Of a stretch of DNA of 64,000 bases, positions 35,307 to 44,768 are shown in pieces. How positions within the stretch are numbered: position 1 is the stretch's first letter; every line of letters begins with the position of its first letter. The notes under the pieces were generated by a model. It did not search any database, was not told the origin of the DNA, and saw only the letters and a program-made list of their open reading frames with translations. This DNA comes from CAILUG01 sp038125665 (lineage in GTDB: Bacteria; Pseudomonadota; Gammaproteobacteria; Pseudomonadales; Pseudohongiellaceae): positions 88,831 through 152,830 of the forward strand of contig JAYPEI010000005.1 of NCBI GenBank assembly GCA_038125665.1, written 5' to 3'. The position numbers were made by a program, and so were the translations under genes.

Positions 35307-36670
35307 TGTTTGCTATGTCACTCAGTTCATTGCAAGAAATCTGTGGCGGAAGACTCTATTTGCCCGCTAATGCTTCTGCTGATTTGGAATTTACTAGTGT
35401 GGCGATCGATACACGTAAGTTGGGGTTACAGTCGCTGTTTATAGCTTTACCCGGTGCTAAGGTGAATGGCGCTGAATTCATACATGCAGCAAAAGTGGCG
35501 GGTGCAGTAGCAGCAGTAACGGAAATACAAAAAGACTGTACCTTACCCCAACTGATAGTTTCAGATGCTGCAAAAGCACTTGCTCTAATTGGAAAGGCAA
35601 ATCGTACTCTGAGCAAGGCGACCGTGTTAGCCCTGACTGGAAGCCAAGGTAAGACGACAGTTAAAGAACTTTGTTCCAGTATTCTTGCTCATCTTGGGTC
35701 TACACTAGCGACCGAGGGAAATCTTAATAATCATCTTGGTGTACCGTTGATGCTTACACGTTTAAATTCGACGCATAAGTATGCGGTGATGGAATTAGGT
35801 GCTAATTGTCAGGGTGAGATTGCCTTTTTAGTGGCATTGGTAGAGCCAGATTTAGCGTTAATTAATTGTGTAGCTTCTACTCATTTGGAAGGTTTTGGTT
35901 CCTTGCGTGGTGTGGCAGATGGTAAGAGTGAGATCTGGAGTGGTCTTGATAATCAAGGTATTGCCATTGTTAATCTAGATGACGACATGGTGACGAATTC
36001 TTACAGAGCGGTGGAGGGCGTAAAGCGAGTGAACATCAGCGCTAATGGGTCTTATCAAGCTGACTATCGAATAAATAATCTTCATCTTAAAGGGTTAGCA
36101 GGATCAGTTTTTGACTTGGTCACACCGGAGGGGCAGGCAACAGTCAGTCTAACACTGTCTGGTGAACATAACGCTGCCAATGCTTTGGCCGCAGCTGCTT
36201 TGTGTATGGAGGCAGGTGCCTCATTGGAACAAGTTGTTGCAGGACTTAGTATAGTCGGGCAGTTCAGTGGTCGTATGGAGATACTCTCTGGCCCCCATGG
36301 GGCATGCATCATAAACGATACATATAATGCCAGTCCCGCTTCATTTTCTGCAGCGTTAAAAGTCCTACAAGCTCAGTTTGGTAAGCGCATTTTGGTTGTG
36401 GGAGATATGGCTGAGTTGGGCGGCGATGCAAAAAAGTTACATAGTGCTTTGGGATTTGAGGCTAGGGAACTGAAAATTGACCAGCTGATTGGTATTGGAC
36501 CTTTAAGTCAGTATGTCTGTGAAGCTTTCGGTGAAAATGCTCATCACGTCAACTCAATTGAAGAAATTATTGCATTACTTTCACCTCAGTTTGATTCACA
36601 TACAACCCTTCTAATCAAAGGTTCTCGAAGTGCAAGAATGGAGCGTGTTGTAAACGCTATAAGAAATTAG
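35303..36670 (+). CDS. murF: UDP-MurNAc-tripeptide:D-Ala-D-Ala ligase
   Basis: 455 residues. Adds D-Ala-D-Ala to complete the pentapeptide. The ATP loop TGSQGKTTVKEL (near 110), the ELGANCQGEI segment, NDTYNASPASF and LVVGDMAELG are typical. ATG codons at 35303, 35306 and 35315 are all in frame; the first overlaps the murE stop. An RBS for each cannot be told apart. mraY follows after 15 bases. Confidence 0.97.
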   Translation: MMFAMSLSSLQEICGGRLYLPANASADLEFTSVAIDTRKLGLQSLFIALPGAKVNGAEFIHAAKVAGAVAAVTEIQKDCTLPQLIVSDAAKALALIGKANRTLSKATVLALTGSQGKTTVKELCSSILAHLGSTLATEGNLNNHLGVPLMLTRLNSTHKYAVMELGANCQGEIAFLVALVEPDLALINCVASTHLEGFGSLRGVADGKSEIWSGLDNQGIAIVNLDDDMVTNSYRAVEGVKRVNISANGSYQADYRINNLHLKGLAGSVFDLVTPEGQATVSLTLSGEHNAANALAAAALCMEAGASLEQVVAGLSIVGQFSGRMEILSGPHGACIINDTYNASPASFSAALKVLQAQFGKRILVVGDMAELGGDAKKLHSALGFEARELKIDQLIGIGPLSQYVCEAFGENAHHVNSIEEIIALLSPQFDSHTTLLIKGSRSARMERVVNAIRN

Positions 36671-36685
36671 AATGAGGAGCTAATT

Positions 36686-37768
36686 ATGCTGCTTTGGCTA
36701 ACAGGATATCTCGCCGAACTGAATTCAGCATTTCAGGTTTTTCAGTATTTATCAGTGCGAGCTATTTTAGGTGCATTAACTGCACTAGCAATTGGGTTGT
36801 TGGTTGGACCAATAGTCATAAAGAAACTAAATAACTATCAGATTGGTCAAGTAGTTCGTGATAACGGACCGCAGTCCCATTTAAGTAAAGCAGGTACTCC
36901 TACTATGGGGGGCATGCTAATTCTCATTTGCATCATTTTATCTACTTTGCTCTGGTCTGATCTTAATGTGCATTACGTGTGGGTGGTGTTGGGAGTAACT
37001 TCTAGTTTTGGAGTAATTGGTTGGGTTGATGACTATCGCAAAATTTATCATAAAGATCCGAGGGGTTTACCAGCTAAATGGAAGTATTTCTGGCAATCTG
37101 TATGTGGTGGTCTTGCCGTTGTCTACCTATATGTCATGGTACAAGTGCCTGCAGAAACGCAGTTTTTCGTGCCATTCTTTAAGGGTGTAGCTGTGAATCT
37201 AGGACTAGGTTATTTACTGCTGGCCTATCTTATGGTGGTCGGTTTTAGTAATGCAGTAAATCTCACTGATGGTTTGGATGGTTTAGCAATATTACCTTCA
37301 GTTGTGGTTGGAGGGGCGCTAGGAATTATCGCGTATCTAACAGGTAACAGTGAATTTTCAAGTTATTTGAACATTGCTTATATACCAGGAAGTGGCGAAC
37401 TAGTCGTTTTTTGCGCAGCTATAGCTGGTGCAGGACTTGGATTCTTATGGTTTAACACTTATCCAGCTATGATCTTTATGGGTGATGTTGGGGCGCTAGC
37501 TCTGGGTGGAGCTCTTGGTACTGTTGCTGTGATAGTGCGTCATGAAATTGTCATGATCATTATGGGGGGTGTGTTTGTTATGGAGACTGCTTCCGTAATG
37601 CTCCAAGTTGCTTCATTCAAATTAACAGGTAGACGTATCTTTCGGATGGCACCAATCCATCATCATTTTGAATTAAAAGGCTGGCCAGAGCCACGCGTGA
37701 TAGTCCGTTTTTGGATCATTACAGTGGTGCTTGTACTTCTGGGTTTAGCAACACTAAAACTGCGCTAA
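36686..37768 (+). CDS. mraY: Phospho-MurNAc-pentapeptide translocase MraY
   Basis: 360-residue, ten-helix membrane enzyme that moves phospho-MurNAc-pentapeptide onto undecaprenyl phosphate to form lipid I. Visible signatures are TPTMGGMLI, WVDDYRK, NAVNLTDGLDGLA, FMGDVGALALGG and APIHHHFELKGWPE (catalytic Asp residues and the HHH motif). The length equals E. coli MraY. Near-continuous operon position between murF and murD. Confidence 0.98.
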   Translation: MLLWLTGYLAELNSAFQVFQYLSVRAILGALTALAIGLLVGPIVIKKLNNYQIGQVVRDNGPQSHLSKAGTPTMGGMLILICIILSTLLWSDLNVHYVWVVLGVTSSFGVIGWVDDYRKIYHKDPRGLPAKWKYFWQSVCGGLAVVYLYVMVQVPAETQFFVPFFKGVAVNLGLGYLLLAYLMVVGFSNAVNLTDGLDGLAILPSVVVGGALGIIAYLTGNSEFSSYLNIAYIPGSGELVVFCAAIAGAGLGFLWFNTYPAMIFMGDVGALALGGALGTVAVIVRHEIVMIIMGGVFVMETASVMLQVASFKLTGRRIFRMAPIHHHFELKGWPEPRVIVRFWIITVVLVLLGLATLKLR

Positions 37769-37790
37769 AAATAAGATAAAGGAAAAATTG

Positions 37791-39194
37791 ATGCGGGTCT
37801 CTTGTCAGAAAAAACATGTGATAGTCGGTCTAGGGCAGACTGGTCTATCATGTGCTCATTTTCTGGCGTCTCGTGATCTAAATTTTAGTGTAATGGATAC
37901 ACGAATGAACCCGCCATGTTTAGCAGAGTTACAATCAGCTTATCCAGAGACTACAGTCAAACTAGGTGGGCTAGATACCAATGTTTTAAAGAGTGCCCAA
38001 GTCCTCGTTCTTTCTCCTGGGATTGATCCTCGTAATCCAGCTATTGTAGAGGCTAAAAAAGCAGGAGCTCTATGTACCGGGGATGTCGAGTTATTTGCAA
38101 CAGCGTTGCAAGAACAATCTGCTGATGGCTCACCTTCTACCCCAGTGATAGCTATTACTGGTTCTAACGCAAAAAGCACAGTAGCTACATTAGTGGCAGA
38201 GATGGCGCGTAATTTTGGTTTACAAGTAGTATTGGCAGGGAATATTGGGTTTCCAGTTCTAAATGCCCTGCTTGATAAGTCCGCCTCTAAGACTCAGTTA
38301 TATGTTCTAGAGTTGAGTTCATTCCAATTGGAAACGTCTAGTTCGCTTCAAGGACACATCGCTACTTTGTTAAATCTTAGTGAAGATCACTTGGATCGAT
38401 ATGACTCATTAGATGCCTATTTAGAAGCCAAACAACGGATTTTTTCAGGTTGTAAAGTTGCCATAGTTAACCGAGATGACGTAGCTAGTTCGCCAGCAGC
38501 TGATGTACCAGCGAAGATTAGGTTTGGTTTAGGTGAACCCACACAACCTTATGACTTCGGTCTTCGCCAGCATGAAGGTATCGAATATTTAGCTCGCGGT
38601 GAGTCGGTCTTAATACCCATAAATAAAATAAAAATTCCAGGACGTCATAATTTGAGTAACTGCTTGGCTGCACTAGCACTTGGAACAGCGGCAGGTATTT
38701 CACAGGAATCGATGTTGCAAACTTTACAAAATTTTGTGGGACTTGATCATCGTTGTCAGTGGGTGGCTGAAATTAGCGGAGTACAATGGTACAACGATTC
38801 AAAGGGTACAAATATCGGTGCAACAGTGGCAGCTCTAGCTGGTCTTGGCAATCAAGGATCTGTGTATTTACTGGCTGGAGGGCTAGGCAAAGGAGCAGAT
38901 TTTTCACCTTTGAGTGAGGCGCTTACTGCAGTTAATGGTACGGCTATTCTTTTTGGTAAAGATGCTGGAAAAATCCAATCAGCTCTTGCCGATGGAGTTT
39001 CTAATTATAGGGTGAACGATCTTCAAGAAGCAGTCAAACTTGCGGCGAGTATGGCAAAACCAGGTGAGCAGGTATTGCTGTCACCAGCCTGTGCCAGTTT
39101 TGATATGTTTAAGTCTTACGTCCATCGTGGTGAAGTGTTTGTTGAATTGGTTCGGGCGTTACAAAAACAAGTGCTAGCAGGTGGAGTACTATGA
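37791..39194 (+). CDS. murD: UDP-MurNAc-L-Ala:D-glutamate ligase
   Basis: 467 residues. Adds D-Glu, the second peptide residue. The N-terminal GLGQTGLSCAHFL is the nucleotide-sugar binding part, and the ATP loop reads AITGSNAKSTVATLV, the same GSNAKST form as in Pseudomonas MurD. LELSSFQLE, NLSEDHLDRY and WYNDSKGTNIGA follow. The ATG at 37791 has AAGGA 7 bases upstream; an in-frame TTG just before it is less likely. Overlaps ftsW by four bases. Confidence 0.97.
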   Translation: MRVSCQKKHVIVGLGQTGLSCAHFLASRDLNFSVMDTRMNPPCLAELQSAYPETTVKLGGLDTNVLKSAQVLVLSPGIDPRNPAIVEAKKAGALCTGDVELFATALQEQSADGSPSTPVIAITGSNAKSTVATLVAEMARNFGLQVVLAGNIGFPVLNALLDKSASKTQLYVLELSSFQLETSSSLQGHIATLLNLSEDHLDRYDSLDAYLEAKQRIFSGCKVAIVNRDDVASSPAADVPAKIRFGLGEPTQPYDFGLRQHEGIEYLARGESVLIPINKIKIPGRHNLSNCLAALALGTAAGISQESMLQTLQNFVGLDHRCQWVAEISGVQWYNDSKGTNIGATVAALAGLGNQGSVYLLAGGLGKGADFSPLSEALTAVNGTAILFGKDAGKIQSALADGVSNYRVNDLQEAVKLAASMAKPGEQVLLSPACASFDMFKSYVHRGEVFVELVRALQKQVLAGGVL

Positions 39195-40381
39195 TGACTT
39201 CAGTTACTCAGCCATATTATTACTTGAAGCGCTACCACGGCGATCCGTTATTAATTATTGCCAGTGTTTTGCTTGTAACCCTTGGTTTCTTAATGATGGG
39301 CTCGTCATCTGTTGAAATTGGTAGTCGACTTGCTGACGACACCCTGTATTTCGTTAAACGCCAAGCTTCGTTTTTATTACTCGCGATGATTATTGGGGCT
39401 GGTCTACTTTCAATATCTATGCGCTTTTGGTATCAAAGTCGATTTCTGATTTTATTAGCTTCATATTTTGTACTTCTTATTGTATTAGTCCCAGGGATTA
39501 GCTCAACTGTAAATGGGTCGAAGCGCTGGCTTGATTTTGGTTTATTTGCCTTGCAAGCATCAGAGCCAGCCAAGCTTGGCTTAGTCATGTACCTTTCATG
39601 TTGGTTAAGTCGCTACCACGAACCTTTTCGTGCAAGCCGCTTTGGGTTTATAAAGCCCTTGCTAATCATTTTCTTACCTGCTCTTTTGCTATTACTTGAG
39701 CCAGATTTTGGAGCTCTTGTTGTTTTGACAGTTACTGTGTTTGGTATGATGTTTTTAGCTGGAGTAAGGATCTTACCAATTATAATCGGCGGTATAATAG
39801 TTATTGCACTCGCTGGTTTACTCATTCTCTCGTCTGATTATCGTCTACAGCGAGTAGAAACATTCCTATCTAGTTTAGAAGACCCTTTTTCAAATAACGT
39901 TGTGTTCGGTAGTGGCTATCAGCTTGCACAAGCACTAATAGGTTTTGGTCGTGGTGAGTTGTTTGGCGTTGGGTTTGGAAACAGTATACAGAAAATATAT
40001 TTCTTACCAGAAGCACATACAGATTTTGTTTTAGCCATCATTGCGGAAGAGCTAGGTGCAGTAGGAGTACTTTCTGTTGTGTTTCTTTTCCTAATCTTAT
40101 TTTGGCGAATTATGTTAATAGGACGTCGCAACGAAGTTGCTGGACGATTAGCCTCCGCTTACCTCTGTTATGGCATCGCATTGATTTTCTCGGTTCAAAC
40201 TATCATTAATTTTGCAGTTAATATGGGAGTTGCTCCTACCAAAGGATTGACCCTGCCGTTTATTAGTTATGGTGGTTCAAGTTTGCTCATTTGTATAGCT
40301 ATGCTTGCTTTAGTGCTTCGAGTAGATATTGAGCAACAGCAAGAGGTTCAGCCAAGAATTATAGCGGGGGGGCAACGATGA
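39191..40381 (+). CDS. ftsW: Septal peptidoglycan polymerase FtsW
   Basis: 396-residue SEDS glycosyltransferase with about ten membrane helices. Signature segments include GSKRWLDFG, LLLEPDFGALVV, YRLQRVETFL (loop with the catalytic region), EAHTDFVLAIIAEELG and LPFISYGGSSLL near the end. It polymerises glycan at the septum with FtsI. Two ATG codons are adjacent at 39191 and 39194. Overlaps murD and murG by four bases. Confidence 0.97.
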   Translation: MMTSVTQPYYYLKRYHGDPLLIIASVLLVTLGFLMMGSSSVEIGSRLADDTLYFVKRQASFLLLAMIIGAGLLSISMRFWYQSRFLILLASYFVLLIVLVPGISSTVNGSKRWLDFGLFALQASEPAKLGLVMYLSCWLSRYHEPFRASRFGFIKPLLIIFLPALLLLLEPDFGALVVLTVTVFGMMFLAGVRILPIIIGGIIVIALAGLLILSSDYRLQRVETFLSSLEDPFSNNVVFGSGYQLAQALIGFGRGELFGVGFGNSIQKIYFLPEAHTDFVLAIIAEELGAVGVLSVVFLFLILFWRIMLIGRRNEVAGRLASAYLCYGIALIFSVQTIINFAVNMGVAPTKGLTLPFISYGGSSLLICIAMLALVLRVDIEQQQEVQPRIIAGGQR

Positions 40382-41556
40382 ATATGAGATCTGCCCGAGT
40401 ACTCATTATGGCAGGTGGCACAGGAGGACATATTTATCCTGCACTGAGTATTGCTAAGTTACTTAAAGAACAAGGTGCTGATATTGAATGGTTGGGGACG
40501 GCAAATGGACTCGAAGCTTCGTTGGTTCCGCAGCATGGCTATCCGCTTCACTGTATTTCTATGGTTGGCTTAAGAGGTAGAGGGCTTCTTAGTCTTATAC
40601 AAGCACCCTTTCGCACATTTTTTGCGATGATGCAGGCTGTGAGGATGTTGATGCAGTTAAGACCAGATTGTGTGCTTGGCATGGGAGGTTTTGTTACTGC
40701 TCCAGGGGGGGTTGCAGCTAAGTTGTTGGGTAAGCGATTAATAATTCATGAGCAAAATGCTATTGCTGGATTTAGTAATCGGATTCTATTCCCTCTGGCA
40801 CAACGAGTGTGTGAAGGTTTTCCCGCTGCCTTTACCAGTAAACAAACACTACTAGAAAAGTATTATAGAGGTAGTAATAAAGTAATCACTACAGGTAACC
40901 CAGTACGAGAAAAGATTGCCCAGCTACCAGAATACGCTGAGCGACTAGCAAACAGAGGTGTAGAAGTAACTAGGACACTAAGGTTGCTCGTTATAGGGGG
41001 TAGTTTAGGTGCAAAAGCACTTAATGATTTGCTGCCACAATGGTTAATAAATTATAGTGCAAATCATCAAAATTTTCCGAAAGCAATTGAAGTTCTTCAT
41101 CAAACTGGTACAAAACTTTACCAACAAACTTTGGAGACCTATGAGGCTGCAGGTCTGCAAGTAAATGCTCCGTCTTCATCAAAACTTTTAGTTAAAGTAC
41201 AACCTTATATCGATGATATCGCTTTAGCTTATGGTTGGGCAGATCTTGCCCTTTGTCGTGCTGGTGCAAGTACTATTACTGAGCTAGCAGTAGCAGGTTT
41301 GCCCGCAATATTAGTGCCTTACCCTTGGGCAGTGGATGATCATCAGTTTGCTAATGCTAATTTTCTCGTTCAACGTGGAGCTGCCTGGTTATTGCCACAA
41401 TCACAGCTCACAGTTCAAGCATTAGATGCTCTAGTGAGACCTTTGCATCAGGAGCCAGCAAGATTATTAGTGGCAGCTATCGAATCACGTAGGTCAGCTT
41501 ATTTGTTTGCTTCTGCCAAAGTGGCAGAAATTTGTCTGGAGGCCTGTAATGTCTGA
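40378..41556 (+). CDS. murG: Undecaprenyl-PP-MurNAc-pentapeptide GlcNAc transferase MurG
   Basis: 392 residues, somewhat longer than the usual 355-365. It converts lipid I to lipid II at the inner face of the membrane. Shows MAGGTGGHIYPALSIA, LGMGGFVTAPGGVAAKLL, IIHEQNAIAGFSNR, and LCRAGASTITELAVAG. The GT-B fold C-terminal part carries extra residues between RLLVIGGSLGAKALND and the acceptor region. A purine-rich G run lies just before the ATG. The end overlaps murC by eight bases. Confidence 0.96.
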   Translation: MNMRSARVLIMAGGTGGHIYPALSIAKLLKEQGADIEWLGTANGLEASLVPQHGYPLHCISMVGLRGRGLLSLIQAPFRTFFAMMQAVRMLMQLRPDCVLGMGGFVTAPGGVAAKLLGKRLIIHEQNAIAGFSNRILFPLAQRVCEGFPAAFTSKQTLLEKYYRGSNKVITTGNPVREKIAQLPEYAERLANRGVEVTRTLRLLVIGGSLGAKALNDLLPQWLINYSANHQNFPKAIEVLHQTGTKLYQQTLETYEAAGLQVNAPSSSKLLVKVQPYIDDIALAYGWADLALCRAGASTITELAVAGLPAILVPYPWAVDDHQFANANFLVQRGAAWLLPQSQLTVQALDALVRPLHQEPARLLVAAIESRRSAYLFASAKVAEICLEACNV

Positions 41557-42997
41557 GTCCGTTCAGTCATTTACAAAGCGGATATACTCCAGTGAAATTC
41601 CTGGAATGCGTCGAATTCGAAATATTCATTTTATTGGAGTTGGTGGTGCAGGCATGAGTGGTATCGCTGAGGTGATGCTTAATCAAAACTATCACATCAG
41701 TGGCTCTGATCTCCAGACCAGTGCCACTACTGACCGTTTGCAGAAGCTAGGTGTTAATGTACTCATCGGTCATAGTGCCGAGAATGTTGCCACCGCTGAT
41801 GTTGTTGTCACCTCATCGGCAATATCACGAGATAATCCTGAAATTCGAGCTGCCCAAAAGCGCAGAATACCCATCATACCACGTGCTGAAATGCTCGCTG
41901 AACTTATGCGATATAGACATGCCATTGCTATAGCAGGCACGCATGGAAAAACAACGACGACCTCATTAGTAACTTCTCTCTTAGCACAAGGAGGGATGGA
42001 TCCTACTTTTATTATTGGCGGATTGTTAAATTCTGCAGGTACTAACGCAAAGTTAGGTCAAGGCCGGTATTTAGTTGCAGAGGCTGATGAAAGTGATGCT
42101 TCATTTTTACATTTATTACCCATGGCTGCAGTAGTCACAAATATAGATGACGATCACATGGGTACCTATGATGGGGACTTTGAAAAGCTTAAAAAAACTT
42201 TCGTTGAGTTTTTACATAACCTGCCATTCTATGGGCTTGCTGTACTGTGTTTGGATGATGTGGTTATCCGAGAATTAATACCACAAATCGCTAGGCCAAT
42301 CCTAACTTATGGTTTTAATCCTGATGCAGACTATCGGATAGAACTACATAAACAACAAGGCATGCTGACACAATTTCGTTTATTCCGTCCGGGTCATCAA
42401 GAACCACTTGAACTATCGATAAATTTACCTGGGAAACATAATGTTCTCAACGCAGCTGCAGCTGTTGCTATAGCGACTGATCTGGGAATCAGCACAGAAG
42501 ATATCCGGTTAGGTCTAGCAAATTTCAGTGGTGTGGGGCGTAGGTTTGATTTACAAGGCGAGTTGGAGTGTGTTCATGGGCGAGTGATGCTCGTAGATGA
42601 CTATGGTCATCATCCAACGGAAGTGGCGGCTAATATCTCAGCTGTACGTGATGGTTGGCCAGAACGTCGCCTAGTCATGATTTATCAACCTCATCGCTAC
42701 AGTCGGACCCATGATCTTTATGATGACTTTGTAGAGGTTCTGTCTTCAGTGGATGTCTTAATTATGTTGGATGTCTACCCCGCCGGTGAGCAACCAATTA
42801 AAGGAGCCGATTCTCGTTCACTATGTCGAAGTATTCGCCGTCGGGGTCAGCTAGATCCTATCTGGGTTCGTCAACAATCTGATCTGCCTCCTCTACTAAA
42901 TGATTTATTGCTAGATGGCGATATTCTCGTCACACAGGGTGCAGGTAATGTCGGGCAGATAAGTAAGAAGTTGTTTCAAGGTGGGCTTCAGTCATGA
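41549..42997 (+). CDS. murC: UDP-N-acetylmuramate:L-alanine ligase
   Basis: 482 residues. Adds the first peptide residue to UDP-MurNAc. The N-terminal HFIGVGGAGMSGIAEV and the ATP loop AIAGTHGKTTTTSL are canonical, with EADESDASFL and DDYGHHPTEVAA later. GGAGG lies 6 bases before the ATG at 41549; a longer in-frame extension into murG is not family-like. Overlaps ddl by four bases. Confidence 0.97.
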   Translation: MSESVQSFTKRIYSSEIPGMRRIRNIHFIGVGGAGMSGIAEVMLNQNYHISGSDLQTSATTDRLQKLGVNVLIGHSAENVATADVVVTSSAISRDNPEIRAAQKRRIPIIPRAEMLAELMRYRHAIAIAGTHGKTTTTSLVTSLLAQGGMDPTFIIGGLLNSAGTNAKLGQGRYLVAEADESDASFLHLLPMAAVVTNIDDDHMGTYDGDFEKLKKTFVEFLHNLPFYGLAVLCLDDVVIRELIPQIARPILTYGFNPDADYRIELHKQQGMLTQFRLFRPGHQEPLELSINLPGKHNVLNAAAAVAIATDLGISTEDIRLGLANFSGVGRRFDLQGELECVHGRVMLVDDYGHHPTEVAANISAVRDGWPERRLVMIYQPHRYSRTHDLYDDFVEVLSSVDVLIMLDVYPAGEQPIKGADSRSLCRSIRRRGQLDPIWVRQQSDLPPLLNDLLLDGDILVTQGAGNVGQISKKLFQGGLQS

Positions 42998-43956
42998 AAT
43001 TAACTCCTGGTTCTAGAACACAAATAGATCGATACGGAAAAGTCGCTGTTCTGATGGGAGGACGTTCATCCGAAAGAGAAATTTCGTTGCTAAGTGGAGC
43101 TGCTGTTTTACATGCACTACAGTTTGCTGGTGTAAATGCGATAGGTATAGATGCTAGTTCGGATCTTATTCCACAATTGATTTCGTCGGGAGTAGAAAGA
43201 GCTTTCATTATTTTACACGGCAGTGATGGTGAAGATGGAAAGGTACAAGGTGCGCTGGAATGGTTAGGAATTCCCTATACGGGCTCTGGAGTTTTAGCGA
43301 GTGCGCTGACTATGGATAAAGTATTCACTAAGCGTATTTGGTTACAAAATGGCCTACCGACACCTGCATTTCGTGTACTAAATGCAAATGATGATTGGGA
43401 TGCTGTGCTATCTGATTTAGGTCCATGCTTCGTGAAGCCAGTGAGTGGAGGTTCTTCCCTAGGAATCAGCTCCGCTAGCACTGCTGCAGAATTGCAGCAG
43501 GCATATGAGATTGCTACGCAATACCAGGCGGAAGTAATTGCGGAAACTTGGTTGAGAGGCAAGGAATATACAGTAGGAATACTTGGTCAGGACATACTCC
43601 CTATCGTTGCAATGCAAAGTACCAATGCATTTTATGATTATCAGGCAAAGTACTTCTCTGAGGAAACTCGCTATGAATGTCCAGCTCACATTGATATTGA
43701 TGTAGCTAAAGAGATGCAGGAATTAGCTTTAAAAGCTTATCGGTCCGTGGGATGTAAGGGTTGGGGGAGAGTAGATCTGATGACTGATGCCTGCGGGAAC
43801 ATGTATTTATTAGAGGTAAATACAACGCCTGGCATGACTTCGCATTCCTTAGTTCCTATGGCAGCTAAACAATTAGGAATTGACTTTCCCACACTAGTAT
43901 TGCGAATCCTCGAGAGTAGTTTCCCACCAAATGATTTAGTGGGAGGTCAAGGGTAA
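42994..43956 (+). CDS. ddl: D-alanine:D-alanine ligase
   Basis: 320 residues with an ATP-grasp fold; makes the D-Ala-D-Ala used by MurF. VAVLMGGRSSEREISLLSG at the start, HGSDGEDGKVQGALE, KPVSGGSSLGIS and the C-terminal LLEVNTTPGMTSHSLVP are typical of DdlB. The position between murC and ftsQ is the standard one. Overlaps ftsQ by one base. Confidence 0.97.
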   Translation: MKLTPGSRTQIDRYGKVAVLMGGRSSEREISLLSGAAVLHALQFAGVNAIGIDASSDLIPQLISSGVERAFIILHGSDGEDGKVQGALEWLGIPYTGSGVLASALTMDKVFTKRIWLQNGLPTPAFRVLNANDDWDAVLSDLGPCFVKPVSGGSSLGISSASTAAELQQAYEIATQYQAEVIAETWLRGKEYTVGILGQDILPIVAMQSTNAFYDYQAKYFSEETRYECPAHIDIDVAKEMQELALKAYRSVGCKGWGRVDLMTDACGNMYLLEVNTTPGMTSHSLVPMAAKQLGIDFPTLVLRILESSFPPNDLVGGQG

Positions 43957-44768
43957 TGCGTGGCGCGACACCTCGACATAACTTTTCACAAGGTAACCAT
44001 ACTACCCCAAGGGCTAAGCATCTAATACTTCGTAAATTTACTTTTGTGATGATGATAAGTCTTTTTATTTGTACTTTGGGGTATGGGGTATACCTGGTTT
44101 TTGCAAGATTGGAAGAGCAAAAAATTAACACTGTTGTCGTTGAGGGAAGTTTAAGATTTTTGAGACGAGAAGAGCTTACTGAACTTGTTCAAGACTACGT
44201 ACAAGAAAGTTTAGTCAGTATAGATCTTAAGCAGCTAAAACAGAAATTAGAGGCTCAACCTTGGGTAAGCCAAGTAAGTTTACAGCGTCAATGGCCAGAC
44301 AAACTGATTATAAGTATTCGTGAGGAAACAGCTATAGCGCGTTGGGGGGAGAAAGCACTACTTAATCAGGAAGGTCAAAGTTTTGAACCAGAGTCGGGAA
44401 TAGAAGGACTTATGCTACCAAGGCTATCTGGACCAGCAGGAAGTGAAGCGTTAGTGATGTCTCAGTATAGGCAGTTCAACCAATTAATATATCCCCTAGG
44501 AATGCGTATTTCTACATTGCAACTTAACTCAAGAGGCGCATGGACTTTAAAGTTTTCCACGGTATCAGATGGGTTAGGAACTGTGAATGTAAAAATTGGT
44601 AGTAAAGATTTATTACAAAGAATACAGCGGCTGGTCAGTTTTCTTCAGCTAAGAGGTGCCAGCTTAATTAACTTAAGCGATATTGATCTTCGCTACAAAA
44701 ATGGCTTGGCAACTCGTAGTTTTATAAGTCAACAGGTAGCAACAATACAGGAAAAACCAGATGAGTAA
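43956..44768 (+). CDS. ftsQ: Cell division protein FtsQ
   Basis: 270 residues: a basic cytoplasmic tail, one membrane helix (about 30-52), a POTRA domain starting near INTVVVEGSLRFLRREEL, and a beta domain with QPWVSQVSLQRQWPDKLIISIREETAIARWG. FtsQ bridges early and late divisome proteins by binding FtsB/FtsL. It overlaps ftsA by eight bases. Confidence 0.95.
   Translation: MRGATPRHNFSQGNHTTPRAKHLILRKFTFVMMISLFICTLGYGVYLVFARLEEQKINTVVVEGSLRFLRREELTELVQDYVQESLVSIDLKQLKQKLEAQPWVSQVSLQRQWPDKLIISIREETAIARWGEKALLNQEGQSFEPESGIEGLMLPRLSGPAGSEALVMSQYRQFNQLIYPLGMRISTLQLNSRGAWTLKFSTVSDGLGTVNVKIGSKDLLQRIQRLVSFLQLRGASLINLSDIDLRYKNGLATRSFISQQVATIQEKPDE

Noticed and set aside
42994..43956. Possible fusion of ddl to ftsQ or murC because the genes overlap
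   Set aside because: The overlaps are ordinary ATGA or TAATG junctions with full-length proteins on both sides, normal for this cluster.
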